Assembly: GCA_010279815.1 (NCBI GenBank)
Contig: QEOQ01000135.1
Span: 142,390-206,389 of the forward strand
Source of the DNA: Brachionus plicatilis
Lineage: Eukaryota > Rotifera > Eurotatoria > Ploima > Brachionidae
Direction of reading: 5' to 3'
Length of the DNA stretch: 64,000 nucleotides
Part shown: piece by piece, positions 1 to 14,253 of the stretch
Position numbering within the stretch: the stretch's first letter is position 1
How the letters are laid out: each line of letters opens with the position of its first letter
Position numbers and translations under genes: made by a program
Notes under the pieces: generated by a model
What the model was told of the DNA's origin: nothing
Seen by the model: the letters and a program-made list of their open reading frames with translations, nothing else
Database searches by the model: none

Positions 1-1525
1 TTGACTGTTTTTGTCAAATTAATTAGAGATCAATCATTTTGATGTTTATTTGATAATGAACTATAATTAGACATAATATGTCTAGTAATGTTTAGTATTT
101 ATTTCTTAAAAATTATCAAAATCATTAGATTAATTAAGTTATGAAATTTTAAATGATCTCTTTGATCTTAAAATTTGATCTGAAACTTCAATTTGGCAAA
201 TAAACAACCATTTTTTAATTAAATTAAATACAGTGGTTCTACAAAATTGGTAAAATTACGTTATTTTACGTAATTTTACCAATTCTGGGCTTTTTGTAGA
301 ACCACTGTAAAATAAATTAAAAAATATCAAAAATTCTAAAGATGACTTTTCCTCAAATATTACCTTGCTGTAGCTTTTTTTAATCATTATTTTTGAATGA
401 TATCAATTATGAAAAAATGCTCATATCTGCTGAAAATTAAAATTTCGATAAAAATTCTGAAAAAAAATCACATAAATTTTTTTCGGTTTATGACAAAATA
501 AATAAATATTGTTTAATTTCATCATTAGCTAATAAAAGTTGATTCCTAATTTTTACTGTTTTACTAAATAAATTGACATCAAATTAGTTGATGTAAAGTC
601 TCGTTTAAACTTAAAATTAACTAAAATTTTAGAATTCAAAATTTTACTTATACAATAATTTAATAAATTTATTTTAATGCCATTCTTTTTAATTACGATT
701 TAAAATTTTAAATTTTTTTTTTAATCTCTAAAAAATATGAGTTCCGGACATGGCTTCACTCGTTAGCCCCTGAAAGTAATATACCAGCAAACTAAAAAAG
801 GAATATATAGAAAACATTAGAATGAATAAGTGCAAAGGTGCTAAGTTCTTTCTGGAAAAGTAATCTAAAAAATCGTAATTTACCTCATGTTCATGTAGAA
901 AATGCACTTGAAAATGCTTCCAGTAGACACAACAAAATTTGATGATAAACAACTTGTATCATTTTTGGCTCTATCAATAATTGGATTGATGATTCTTCAG
1001 AATTAAAAAGCTTAGATCTAAATTAGATAAAAAATAATTATCATTTCAAAATGAGCGAGAGTGTGATTGTTTGTAACTAAACAATTTTGTTACTAAATAT
1101 ACTTATGAGCAAAATTTCTATTTTGCATATATAGAAAAGATTATTAATTCTGAAAAAAAAGTTTTCTATTTAACATTATTACTAGAAATTTAAAAATCAA
1201 AATTGACTAAATTTTTTAATTTCAAAGAAAAATGTAACACAAGATTAAATGGGATTTTTTCGAATATTTTAATCTCATTAAGCGAACAAAAATTTATCAA
1301 AAATTGTTTTTAACAGAGGCCATTTTGATTCATTCAAAATTTTTTCAATATTTCAATATTTTCAAATTTTCAATTTGGTTCAATCAATTTTTACATTTTT
1401 TAAAGTTCACACATTTTTTTAAAATAAAATAATAAATTGAGGAAAAAATTTTGAAATAAAAAATTTGATTAATTTGATTTTTTTTTATTTAAACTTAAAA
1501 TTTTGGCGAGAAAATTTTAAATTTT
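1..1525. other. AT-rich intergenic DNA
   Basis: No gene could be supported here. The stretch is AT-rich, with poly-A/T runs and one clear foldback element at 231-307 (listed separately). A 74-codon reading frame on the minus strand at 728-952 has no good start or family resemblance and I do not call it. Confidence 0.6.
231..307. mobile_element. Foldback MITE, Tc1/mariner-like
   Basis: A near-perfect 77-bp palindrome. The ends are CAGTGGTTCTACAAAA and its reverse complement TTTTGTAGAACCACTG. The middle pairs TAAAATTACGT with ACGTAATTTTA. A TA dinucleotide flanks each end (229-230 and 308-309), as expected for a Tc1/mariner-type target duplication. Too short to encode anything. Related ACGTAA-rich stretches occur near 44505, 48455, 55800 and 63760. 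Confidence 0.7.
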
Positions 1526-3120
<1,595 letters not shown>

Positions 3121-5085
3121 GTTTTCAACTGGTTTTTTTCTATGCTAATATATGAAATGAGCTTTTGCTCGTCAAATAAGCCTCGTTGATGTGCAGAAAG
3201 TTCAGTGAAAAAAAAAAGATTTATTTGCTATTTTAATTCAGTCTCGTGTTGATTTTGACTTGGGACTGAAGAAATTTTTTTTTCAAATTGAACTGAAGTT
3301 TAACACTGTTGAATGAGAGATGTGTTGTAGTTTGGATTATTTTAATTTTTTAAATTTGTTTAAATGCAAAATTAAGTTTAAATTTTAGCCAGCAAGCAAT
3401 TTAAAATAAAAAAATAAAAAGTATCATATTTTTTAAAACTTATTTTGAAAAGTGAACAAAAATTTTTCTTTTAATTCTTAAAATTATTTTAAGAATCAAT
3501 CAATTTATTTTATATTATTTTATATATTTAATTTTTTACCTAGTAAAGTAGATAAAAAAACAGTTATCACTTAAATTTTAGTCTAATTAAAATGAATTAA
3601 ATAAATGAAATTCATTGTTTTCATTTCAAACAAGTAGATGATAGTTTCTTTTTGAAATTGCTGTGACAGACTAAAAGACTTTATTTTCTGACTAACAGGA
3701 CATGACGCCGAATTGTAATTGTTTTATTTATGCAAAGTGGTTTTTAAAGTCCCAAATTAAAGTCAAAGTCCGGACTTAAATTTTAGTAAAAAATTTAAGT
3801 CTATGACTCGGACTTTACTTGATACTTTTGACTTTTAAACAACTCTGATTTTATTTATACTTTTTTCATCTATTAAGAAATATTTGAAGTTAATATCTGT
3901 GTTTCAATTATATTTTTTAAAAAATTCAAAATTATTTGATCAAAACATTTACCTTGCAAAAAAAAATTGGAAATTAATTAATAAAATTAATAATATTTTA
4001 TCAAATAAAATAAAAAAGAAATTATAATGATTATTAATCGATTTCACATCAATTTTCACTTGTGATGTCACTTTGAAGCGATAGGACACTTTCTCATCAA
4101 TGTACATCACTCTTTGTCATTAAATTGACTTCAACATCACTTCAAAATATTAAAATATACTGCTAATGATTAAAATTTTTTTAGCAAAAAAAAAATAGTT
4201 CAAAAAAAAAAGCTTATTTATTTTATAGTTTTGGCTAGAAAAAATTTAAAAAAATGTTTTGAATGGTTTATTTTAAGTTAAATTTTAAAAAGCTCTATAA
4301 TTTAATTCAAGTGAGATTGAGTCAATTTCAAGCTCTGACTCAATTTTTGGATTAATTTAGTTTTAAATTAAAAAATTTAAACCAACAATTTTTTTGAAAT
4401 TTTTCTTGTTTCAAAATAAATAAAAAAGTAGGTCTTTGGGGAAATTTTTGGGCCTGCTAACTTTATGATCCATAATTCACAAAATTTAATCAAAAACAAT
4501 TCTATTTAATTTTAATAACAATTAGTCATATTATTTACTTATAAAAATTTGAAGAACAAAATTTATTCTATCCTAAGATAATAATTTTTCAAAAAATTTA
4601 ATAAAAAAAATTTTATCCTTTTTTTATTTAGAGATGGGTAGCAAGATTTAATATGTGAAATATTGTTCAATTTTAAGAAAAACCAAAATTCAGTGAAAAA
4701 AATTTAAAATTAAATAGCATTTTTTGATTAAATTTTGTGCACTATGGGTCATAAAATTTACCAGACCCTAAATTTTTTTAAATGAATAAAATATAGAATT
4801 TTATTTACTTATTTGTTCGCTAAAAAAAATTATTTGTTTTCTAACGTGCCAATTATCAGAGAATCATGAGTTGATTCATTATTATTTAATTTTTAAAAAG
4901 GCTTTTTGCTAAAATGTTTTATTTAGATATTAAAATTTTATGAGTAGAAAAATACAAGTTTATTTACGAAAAATGAATCATTTTTTTTTGTATTTAAATT
5001 GAAAAGCTGAACATTTCAATGACAATTAGAAATGTAAAAAAAAAATAACTCAAAAATACAAAGTAAAAATTTACAAAAAAAATCT
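3121..5085. other. Intergenic DNA between RPL11 and TOP2
   Basis: Nearly 2 kb of AT-rich sequence with no supported gene. The only structure seen is a decayed copy of the hAT-like element at about 3733-3847. The part next to 3120 should hold the RPL11 promoter, but no clear core motif was found. Confidence 0.6.
3733..3847. mobile_element. Decayed copy of hAT-like MITE family
   Basis: Shares the right terminus CTTTTAAACAACTCTG and internal AAGTCCGGACTT with the better copy at 21011-21281. The left end is degraded and no clean 8-bp target duplication remains. Confidence 0.5.
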
Positions 5086-8000
5086 TTAAGAATCTATTTC
5101 GAATAAGTCGTCGTCACTAGCTATTGCATTTTTGGCCTTCTTTCTAGTTCCTGTTGTTTTCGATTTCTTAAAAATGTCAAAATCATCATCTTTGTTCAAA
5201 AGCTTTTTCTTTGCTAGTTTAGACTTTGGCTTAAAATCATCTTCATCGCTTTCCGACACCACAAAATCATCATCGGTATTTTTGTTCAATTTTTTTTTCG
5301 GCTCATTTACCTTGAGTAATTTTTTGGGCTCAGATTTTTTAGTTTTTGGCGGCACATTCTCAGTATCTTCATCATCCGACTCAACTTTTCTCTTCTGAAT
5401 CACCTTCTGACCACAATCTTTTTTTTCAACTTTTCTACTCTTTGGCTTAACAACCAAATCATCATCCTCAGAATCAAGAACAACTTCATCATCACTTTCT
5501 TTTTTTGCAGCTTTTTTTCGACCAGAAACATCTTCATCATCCGAACCGGACTCAACATAGACCTTATTTTTGGTGGACCGGCTGGACACAGTCCGCTTCT
5601 CAACAGGAGAATCTACAATTGACACCTCATCAGCCGATTCTTCAGTTGAGTCTGATTTTTTCTTAAAATAATTATTTAGTGTATTTTTTTCTTTTTCTTT
5701 TCCTCTTTTAGCCTTGGGTTCCTTGATTTCTTTTGGTTGTTTTGGCTCCCTTGGATCCTTAGGTTCCTTTGGTTCCTTTGGCTCCTTTGGCTCTTTTGTT
5801 TCTTTGGGCTCTCTTTTGACAGACTTGCCAAGATTTTTGATAAATTCTACAACTTCTTCTTCTCTAAATTCTTCCGAGTTAATCAGATCTACAATATTTA
5901 TCTCTTTTTTGTCTTCTTTTTTCATCTTTTCCTTTGATTTAGCATCTTTTTCGGTCTTTGCCAAAAGGACCGGATCAATGATGACCTCTACACGCTTTCC
6001 GTCTTTGGAAGGCAAGTACTCGGTCTTGGCCGCCTTTACCACAGCGTTTTTTTTCAACGCTGCCGAGCCCGATTTGGTTTTGAGTGTTTTCTGAATTGTG
6101 TTTACTTCATCTTCACGTTCTTTTTCCTCCTGTTTGTCAAGCTCGATTAGAAATTGATCCAAATCATCGAGCCACAATTGGGACGGAGTTTTTGACTTCA
6201 ATCTGGCCAACTCGTCACCCTTAGCCTTTTGCTGCTTCAAGATGTCATCTTTTTTTTCCATGGTCAAGTTCCAGATGGGCATTCCAAGTAGATAGTCAAA
6301 GTCTTTGGTTGACTTTTGGGAAGAGTTTTCTTCTTCTTCGGTCTCTGGCGCCACTTCGTCGCCCTCGAAGCCTTGGTCACGTGTGATTCTAATTTTCCAT
6401 GCAATCACCGGATCCGGGTCATACTTTCTCTCCTTGAGTATTCTGCATATTTCGGACTTTTTCAAATTTTCCACCCTAATCTTGCCCTCTATTTTCTCAA
6501 TTATAAATCTGGCTGTGTTGTCCAATTTGAGGCTTTCGGCGCCAAGCATTCCGACCATGTACTCTTTTCTCTTTTTGTACAATTCAAATCTCACATCAAA
6601 AAACTCTCTCAAAATTTGATTCACACTGTCGTATCTTCTCAAACAGCCGTCATGGCCAAACAGCACCATACTGTTCAAGGAAACACTTTTTTGTATTTTG
6701 AAAAATTTGTGCAAACCTTGACCATTTGCCGAGCTAAATTGTTCGCTGGTCATTTTGACAACAAATCTAACCGTGGTATCTGTGTGGTATTCTTTGTAGT
6801 CTGAAATTACGGGCTGTTTTTGGTCAGCACCATGCAAATAAGGCTCCAGCACATTTTCTTTGTACACCTGGGTCCAAACTCCAATTGGCAATTCGCTAAT
6901 TTCCACAGTATTCTCGCCTATGACAGCCAATTCACCATTGGTAACTGCGCGGATCTCGTCAATTTGTTTTATTTCACCACGGAAATTCTTGTAAAAAGGA
7001 ACCATTTGCCTAGGCTCTTGACCATTTATCATCAGTCTTATGTTTTCTATAATTTCGCGCGGGTTGTAGTTGGGAACTTTGGTAGACCATCCAGTGCCGA
7101 TGCCCTCGGCGCCATTTACCAGAACAGTTGGAATAATTGGACAATAGTATTCAGGCTCGACCTTTAGGCCGTCGTCATTCAGGTAGTTGTACAATGGGTC
7201 ATCTTTTGGATTGAATAGGAGACGGGCCAAAGGACTGAGACATGTGAAGATGTAACGAGGACTAGCTGCGTCTTTGCCACCGTGGAGACGCGTGCCAAAT
7301 TGACCTATGGGCATTAGAAGGTTTATGTTGTTGCTGCCCACATAGTTCTGGGCTAAATTGATAATTGTGGTCATCAGCGACTGCTCGCCATGATGGTACG
7401 CACTTATTTCGGCCACTGAACCAGCCAATTGAGCCACTTTGAGTTCTTTGACCAGATTTCGCTTAAAACAGGAAAATAGGACTTTGCGTTGACCAGGCTT
7501 GAAGCCGTCCACCAAAGACGGAATGGATCTTTCGTTATCAAGGTTGCTGAATAGAACAAGCTCTTTGTTTATGAAGTCTTTGAATGTTATTTCTTTGGTG
7601 TTCTTTTGGTACAGATAGTTGTTTATGTTTCGGCCCTCGCGGTGTGCCTTGCGTTCCTCCATGTACCTGGTGAGCCAGTCTTTGCGTTCTTCAATATATT
7701 TTTTGCTAAATGCCAACTGAATGGCCAAGTCGTCTCTGGCACTGGAATGTCCGAACCTAATTCGGTGTCGTTGCATGTCGCTAAAGTATTCTTTGGCTTC
7801 TTTGGACGTCGAAGTGCCCAAACCTTTATAGTACCTATAGGTGAAAAAAATTATTTTTATTTTCTAGGGAATTACTATAAAATTTTTATTACTAAAAAAT
7901 TGATTAAAACTAATTTTTTTTTTATTTATTCAAAACATTTTTTCATTAATAAAATTGATGTAAATAATTTTTTTTTGAATTTAACCAAAGAATTTTTTTA

Positions 8001-10432
8001 TATAGAAATTTAATTCAAATATTAAAATTTTAAAAATAAATTTTAATATTTTTTTTTAATTTAATTTGATTCAAACCAATTTTTTTTATAAATAAAATTA
8101 ATTCAAAATATTTTTTTTATTAAAAAAATTGATGTAAATAATTTTATTTTGAATTATATCAAAGCATTTTTTCATTTTAAAAATTGATTCAAAAAATTTT
8201 TTTCTTTTAAATTGATGTTATTTTTTTTTTTTAATTTAATTTGATTCCAACAATTTTTTTTCTGAATTTATTCAAATCATATTTTTTATTAATAAAAAAA
8301 ATGATGTAAATAATTTTTTTTTTAATTTGATTTGATTCAAACCATTTTTTTTTATTAAAAAAATTGATGCAAGTCATTTTTTTTTGAATTTAATCAAACC
8401 ATTTTTTTATTAATAAAAAATTGAAGTTAATTATTTTTTTTAATCTAATTTGATTCAAATCATTTTATTAATAAAATTGATGTTAATAATTTTTTTGTAT
8501 TCAATTTGATTCAAACTAATTTATTTTATTTTAAAAAATAAAAATTACTTTATTTTCCACGTGATCCAATTATCAGTATTGCTCTGCCACTCTTCGAATT
8601 CGGGCATGGAATAAAAAGATTTTTCCTGACTTCCCTTGCTTACTTTAACAATAGGTGTAATGAACTCTTCGACAAAGCCATGCTTCAACAAATTGGGCCA
8701 TTGATTGTGAACAAAATTGATAATTAGACCTTTGATGTGAGAACCATCATGGTCCTGATCAGTCATGATCATAAGCTTGCCATATCTCAGCTGCTTTAGC
8801 GAGTCTCTACTCTCGTATTTTTCTTTAAAATTGAGACCAATAATTTTGAGCAAGTTGGACACCTCTGCATTTTCGATTATTTGCTTTGTGGTTGCCTCTC
8901 GGACATTTAACATTTTGCCTCTTAATGGAAACACGCCGTACTTATCACGGCCAATCACACCAAGACCCGACACAGCCAAAGTCTTGGCTGAGTCTCCTTC
9001 AGTTACTATGAGAGTACAATTGATTGAGTCCTTTGTTCCGGCATCATTAGCATCATCCAATTTGGGAATGCCTTTTATTTTTGTTACTTTTGACTTGGAA
9101 CCAGCTTTTTCCAAGTCGGTTTTTTCTTTGAAAGCCAACCAGGTCATTATGCGATCCATTAGGCCACTTTTGGTCAATTTTTTATAGTAATCATCTGACA
9201 GTTGACACTTGGAGCCGAAGTTTTTGGCCTGCAAAGTCATGTTCTCTTTGGTCTGGGAGTCAAACGTTGGGTTCTCAATTAGACAATTTATGAATAGCCA
9301 CATGTGACTCTTAATCTGAAATGGCTTGACTTGATTTCCATTCTTGTTTTTTTTGTTGATTGACTCGCCCAGATGCTTGACCACTTGATCCACAATGTAG
9401 TCTACATGACGACCACCTTTGCTGGTCGATATGGAATTCACAAAGCTGACCTGCTGAAAACCCATGTCCGAGCAGCCAATGGCAATTTCCCATCTATCAC
9501 TGAATTTTTCATACACCAACTTGGTCGGATTGTTGAACTCGTCTGTCTCGTTGTTCAAGTACAATTTGCAGTAGTCCTCAAATTTTTTGATTGGCAAAAC
9601 TTTGTCATTTAGATAAACTTTGATGCCCGGGGTGGAAGCGGCTATGTCGTATGCTCGTCTGGCTAAAAGAGCTACCGTGTCATCGTCCAGGCGGTCCATT
9701 TTGAATTTTGACAAATCAGGCACAAATGTGATACAGGTGAAGTCGTCCTCTTTGGCATCTTTGAGAATTGGTTCCTCGGCTTTTTGCATGTTATTTGTCC
9801 AGACCTTTTCAAAAATTTTTATTTTTTTTTTTCAATTGAATAAAATAATTTTCAAATACCTGTTTAAAACTTTTTTTAAACTCTTTACTTGACGTTTCTA
9901 GAACAAATTTTTTGCTGAATATATTGCAAAGCTTTGCACCATAGCCATTTCTGCCACCGGTCACTTTTTTTTCATCATCGTTGTAGTTACTAGAAGTTAA
10001 CAAGTGACCAAAAATCATGGTCGGAACCAGAAGTTTTTCCTCTTTGTGCTCAACTACTGGAATACCGCGACCATTATTAAAGATTCGTATTGTGTTATTC
10101 TCTTTGTCAATATTGACCCTAATCAAACTCATGTTTTTATCTCTTTGTTTGTTATCAGCAGCATTAACTGGAAAAAAAAAATTTGATTGATTGAAAATTT
10201 AAAATTTTTTTGCTCTTTTTAACTCACCTAAAATTTCATCAAATATTTTATATAAACCAGGTACGAATGAAATTTCCTTTTTCATCATTTTTTCGTTCTC
10301 TTGGTCCCAAATCCACATTTCTTCTTTTAAAACTTCAACGCTTCCAATATAAGTGTCCGGCCTGAGCAATATATGCTCAAGCTGGGACTTTTTTTGGTAC
10401 ATTTTCTCAATGGACATCTCTTTGGATGACAT
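5086..10432 (-). CDS. TOP2: DNA topoisomerase II
   Basis: ATP-dependent type IIA topoisomerase that passes one duplex through another during replication, transcription and chromosome segregation; nuclear. Coding exons 10228-10432, 9860-10167, 8549-9804 and 5086-7834 join in frame to 1505 residues, in the normal range. Start chosen at ATG 10432 (MSSKEMSIEKMYQKK); the frame extends upstream only with a TTG. Order: GHKL ATPase with EILVNAADNKQRD and GRNGYGAKLCNIFS; TOPRIM with EGDSAKTLAVSG and DQDHDGSHIKG; winged-helix cleavage domain with SPRYIF, placing the catalytic tyrosine near residue 784; then an acidic/basic C-terminal tail. The tail carries a run of KEP tripeptides (DNA 5717-5815) and ends SDDDLFEIDS, like other animal C-termini. 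It is head-to-head with UXT, 378 bp apart. One gene only, so no alpha/beta split is implied. Confidence 0.97.
7945..8545. repeat. Degenerate ~57-bp tandem repeat in TOP2 intron 3
   Basis: The 714-bp intron at 7835-8548 is far longer than the other introns and is largely a degenerate array. The block TTGATGTAAATAATTTTTTT recurs near 7955, 8129, 8211, 8301, 8364, 8421 and 8477. The last spacings are about 56-63 bp and the first is about three times that. Confidence 0.6.
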
Positions 10433-10810
10433 TTTGTGACAGATTAGATTCTTATGAATCAACCGCTTAAAATTTAAAAGTCTTAATCTAATTTTGATCT
10501 AAATCACGATGTTTTTTTTTAAGAGCTTAAAATTAAATGGGATCTTAGAAAAATTTTAGATTTTCAAATTTTTATTTTAAATAATCTTGAACTTTTGATT
10601 TAGACTTATTTAGATTTACTTTATTTGATTAAGACAATTTTTTAGGAATGAAAAAAATTTAAATTTTAGAATATTTAAATTTCAGAAAAATAACCACTAC
10701 AAAATTAAAAATTTAATTAATTTTTTGTTAAAGAACAAAGACAATTTTTTTGCACTGCTTTTTTTTAAATTCAATTAAATTAATTTTTAAAAGAAACTTT
10801 TTATTATACA
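10433..10810. promoter_or_regulatory. Shared TOP2/UXT 5' intergenic region
   Basis: The 378 bp between the divergent starts of TOP2 and UXT must hold both 5' flanks and probably works as a bidirectional promoter. It is AT-rich; I see no convincing TATA box or named site. Confidence 0.4.
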
Positions 10811-11281
10811 ATGGAAAATAAATCAGCAAAAATTTTAGAATTCGAAAAATTCGTCAACGAAAAATTAAGGACCGACCTGAAGTTAGTTCTTGATGAGCAG
10901 GATGCTGTTTATTCTGAAATGGCCGAGTATCTCCAAGTAAAAGACACCATTGAGAAACTAACCGCGGCAAATCCGAGTGGGCAAATAAAAAAATTTCAAA
11001 CAAAAGTTGACTTGGGATGCAATTTTTATGCCAATGCAATGGTCGATGATCCGTCAAAGATTTTTGTTTCCATCGGCTTTGGCTTCTATTTGCAAATGAA
11101 ATTGGACGAAGCATTAAAGTTTATTGACAAAAAAGTAAAGATTTTAAATCAAAATGCTGAAGAACTTAGCCAAAAGGCATCAGAAATAAAAGCTAATATT
11201 AAATTTGTTCTAGAAGGCCTCAAAGAAATGCAAAATCTTGAATTCAAAGACAAAAATGAAAAACAAAATTTGTTTGTCTAA
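10811..11281 (+). CDS. UXT: UXT, prefoldin-like chaperone subunit
   Basis: Single-exon, 156-residue alpha-type prefoldin-family protein. UXT is part of the URI/prefoldin-like (R2TP-associated) complex and is also reported as a transcription cofactor and centrosome-linked protein in vertebrates. The sequence shows an N-terminal helix (ILEFEKFVNEKLRTDLKLVL), the family core KVDLGCNFYANAMVDDPSKI followed by FVSIGFGFYLQMKLDEALKF, and a C-terminal helix ending in IKANIKFVLEGLKEMQNLEF. The length matches the 157-residue human protein. The coiled-coil arms flanking a beta hairpin are the expected prefoldin layout. Only 32 bases separate its stop from the NDUFAF7 start on the same strand, which suggests co-transcription. 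Confidence 0.93.
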   Translation: MENKSAKILEFEKFVNEKLRTDLKLVLDEQDAVYSEMAEYLQVKDTIEKLTAANPSGQIKKFQTKVDLGCNFYANAMVDDPSKIFVSIGFGFYLQMKLDEALKFIDKKVKILNQNAEELSQKASEIKANIKFVLEGLKEMQNLEFKDKNEKQNLFV

Positions 11282-11313
11282 TCTAAATTTGTTGTTTTTT
11301 AGATTTAAAAAAT
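11282..11313 (+). promoter_or_regulatory. Candidate trans-splice acceptor between UXT and NDUFAF7
   Basis: The whole intercistronic gap is 32 bases. It contains a pyrimidine tract, TTTGTTGTTTTTTAG, whose AG is at 11301-11302, 11 bases before the NDUFAF7 ATG. A gap this small leaves no room for a promoter, so a polycistronic precursor resolved by spliced-leader trans-splicing is the simplest reading. This is inference; no spliced-leader gene was found in the window. Confidence 0.5.
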
Positions 11314-12994
<1,681 letters not shown>

Positions 12995-13116
12995 AATTAA
13001 AATCTTGATTTTTTTTTTTAATAAAAGCGTTATTTAAAAAATGCTTTATGGATTTTAAACTAGATGTGTAATTAAATAAAAAACAAAATTTATTTTAGAT
13101 TTATTAAAAAAAAAAT

Positions 13117-14253
13117 ATGAATAAAAAATTCCTATTTTTTCTCAGTTATTCTGCCAACTCTTTAAAGTAAAAAATTTAATTTTAAAATCAAAAAATTTAA
13201 TTCCTAGTAATTTTTTGTTAAAGATCAAGTTATAAGAAGTGCGAAACGGTGCAAAATGATTATGATATTAAGACTACCCTTAGAAAATTTTTAATTTCGT
13301 TTTTCAAACAAGAGCCCAAAATTAATTTTGCAGTCAATTCGTATCATGGAACAAATGCTTTAATGAATGCAGCTTCAGTAGAATTTCCCATAAAGCTCGA
13401 TTTTGATTTACACAATTCAAAAAGATTCAACAATGTCCTTAATTTTAAAATCAGAGACAGACAACTTGGATTTAAGTAAAAAAATATTCTTCCTTTTATG
13501 TTTTTTAAAAATTTTACTCTAGAGTTTTAAATATTTACAATGTTTCTGATCATTTTTGCATCAACCGTGCAGCACTACACTCAAAATATGTTTTTAGGTA
13601 TTTTATGCAAAAAAAAAAACTAATTAAAGTTAATTACTTTCATTCTAGATTTACGACCCAAAATTCTGATCATCTAAATATTTTTGAGTATCCAATTCTT
13701 ACAAAACTAAAGCATGATATTAATTTAGAATGTCTTGAAAGCAACTTAAACCAGTTTGCTTTATTTAGTAAAAAAAATGCATTTACTATGTTTAATAATG
13801 AGGAAAATTTTTTGCGAAGAAAATTTATGATTAATCCTCTTCAATTGAGTAATTTTAATTAATTAAACTAGTTTTTTTTGTTGGTAATTTTTTGCTTCAA
13901 GAGTTGGTAAAAAGTACGCAAACTTATATGGGAAACTCGTTTCCTATTCATTTAATTGAAATGGAAAATTTTCCGATTAATCAAAGCAAGGAGGTAATAA
14001 TTAAAATTATAGAGGAGAATTTTTTTTTTAAATTTTAATTTAGATTTTTAGTTTTCTCGATGCAATTTTAACAAACTCAAGAGAAAAAAATAATGAGAAT
14101 TTTGTGCCGAAAGTTGAAGAAGCTTTCAGAGCTGAAGAATTCTCGAAATTTTATCAAAACAAGGCAATTGATGATTTGAATGGTTTATTTCTGACCGATA
14201 TTAGCTTTGACCAAAAAATAATAGAGCACGAAAATCTCAAAGACATAATTTAA
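13117..14253 (+). CDS. Unrecognised 292-residue protein, six exons
   Basis: I do not recognise this protein. Exons 13117-13166, 13224-13475, 13523-13597, 13649-13848, 13902-13993 and 14044-14253 join in frame (879 nt). Introns are 47-57 bp like those of the neighbour. It starts MNKKFLFFLSYSANSL, contains KINFAVNSYHGTNALMNAAS and FPIKLDFDLHNSKRFNNVLN, and ends ENLKDII. There is no clear signal peptide, membrane segment or zinc motif. The 122-bp gap after the NDUFAF7 stop holds TTTATTTTAG (ending 13098) 18 bases before the ATG, much like the UXT-NDUFAF7 gap, so it may be a third cistron. The exon 4-5 junction is the least certain: a downstream acceptor gives a usual 53-bp intron, while an upstream AG would give a 23-bp intron and an extra hydrophobic stretch. 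Confidence 0.75.

Noticed and set aside
728..952. 74-codon minus-strand frame
   Set aside because: Phe/Tyr-rich composition, no recognisable motif, and no supporting splice or promoter context.
5132..7167. Several long open frames on the plus strand across TOP2 exon 4
   Set aside because: They are antisense shadows of the TOP2 coding sequence; the minus frame matches the family from end to end.
13849..13871. 23-bp intron in the 292-residue gene
   Set aside because: Splicing to the downstream AG at 13900-13901 gives a 53-bp intron, the normal size for this genome.
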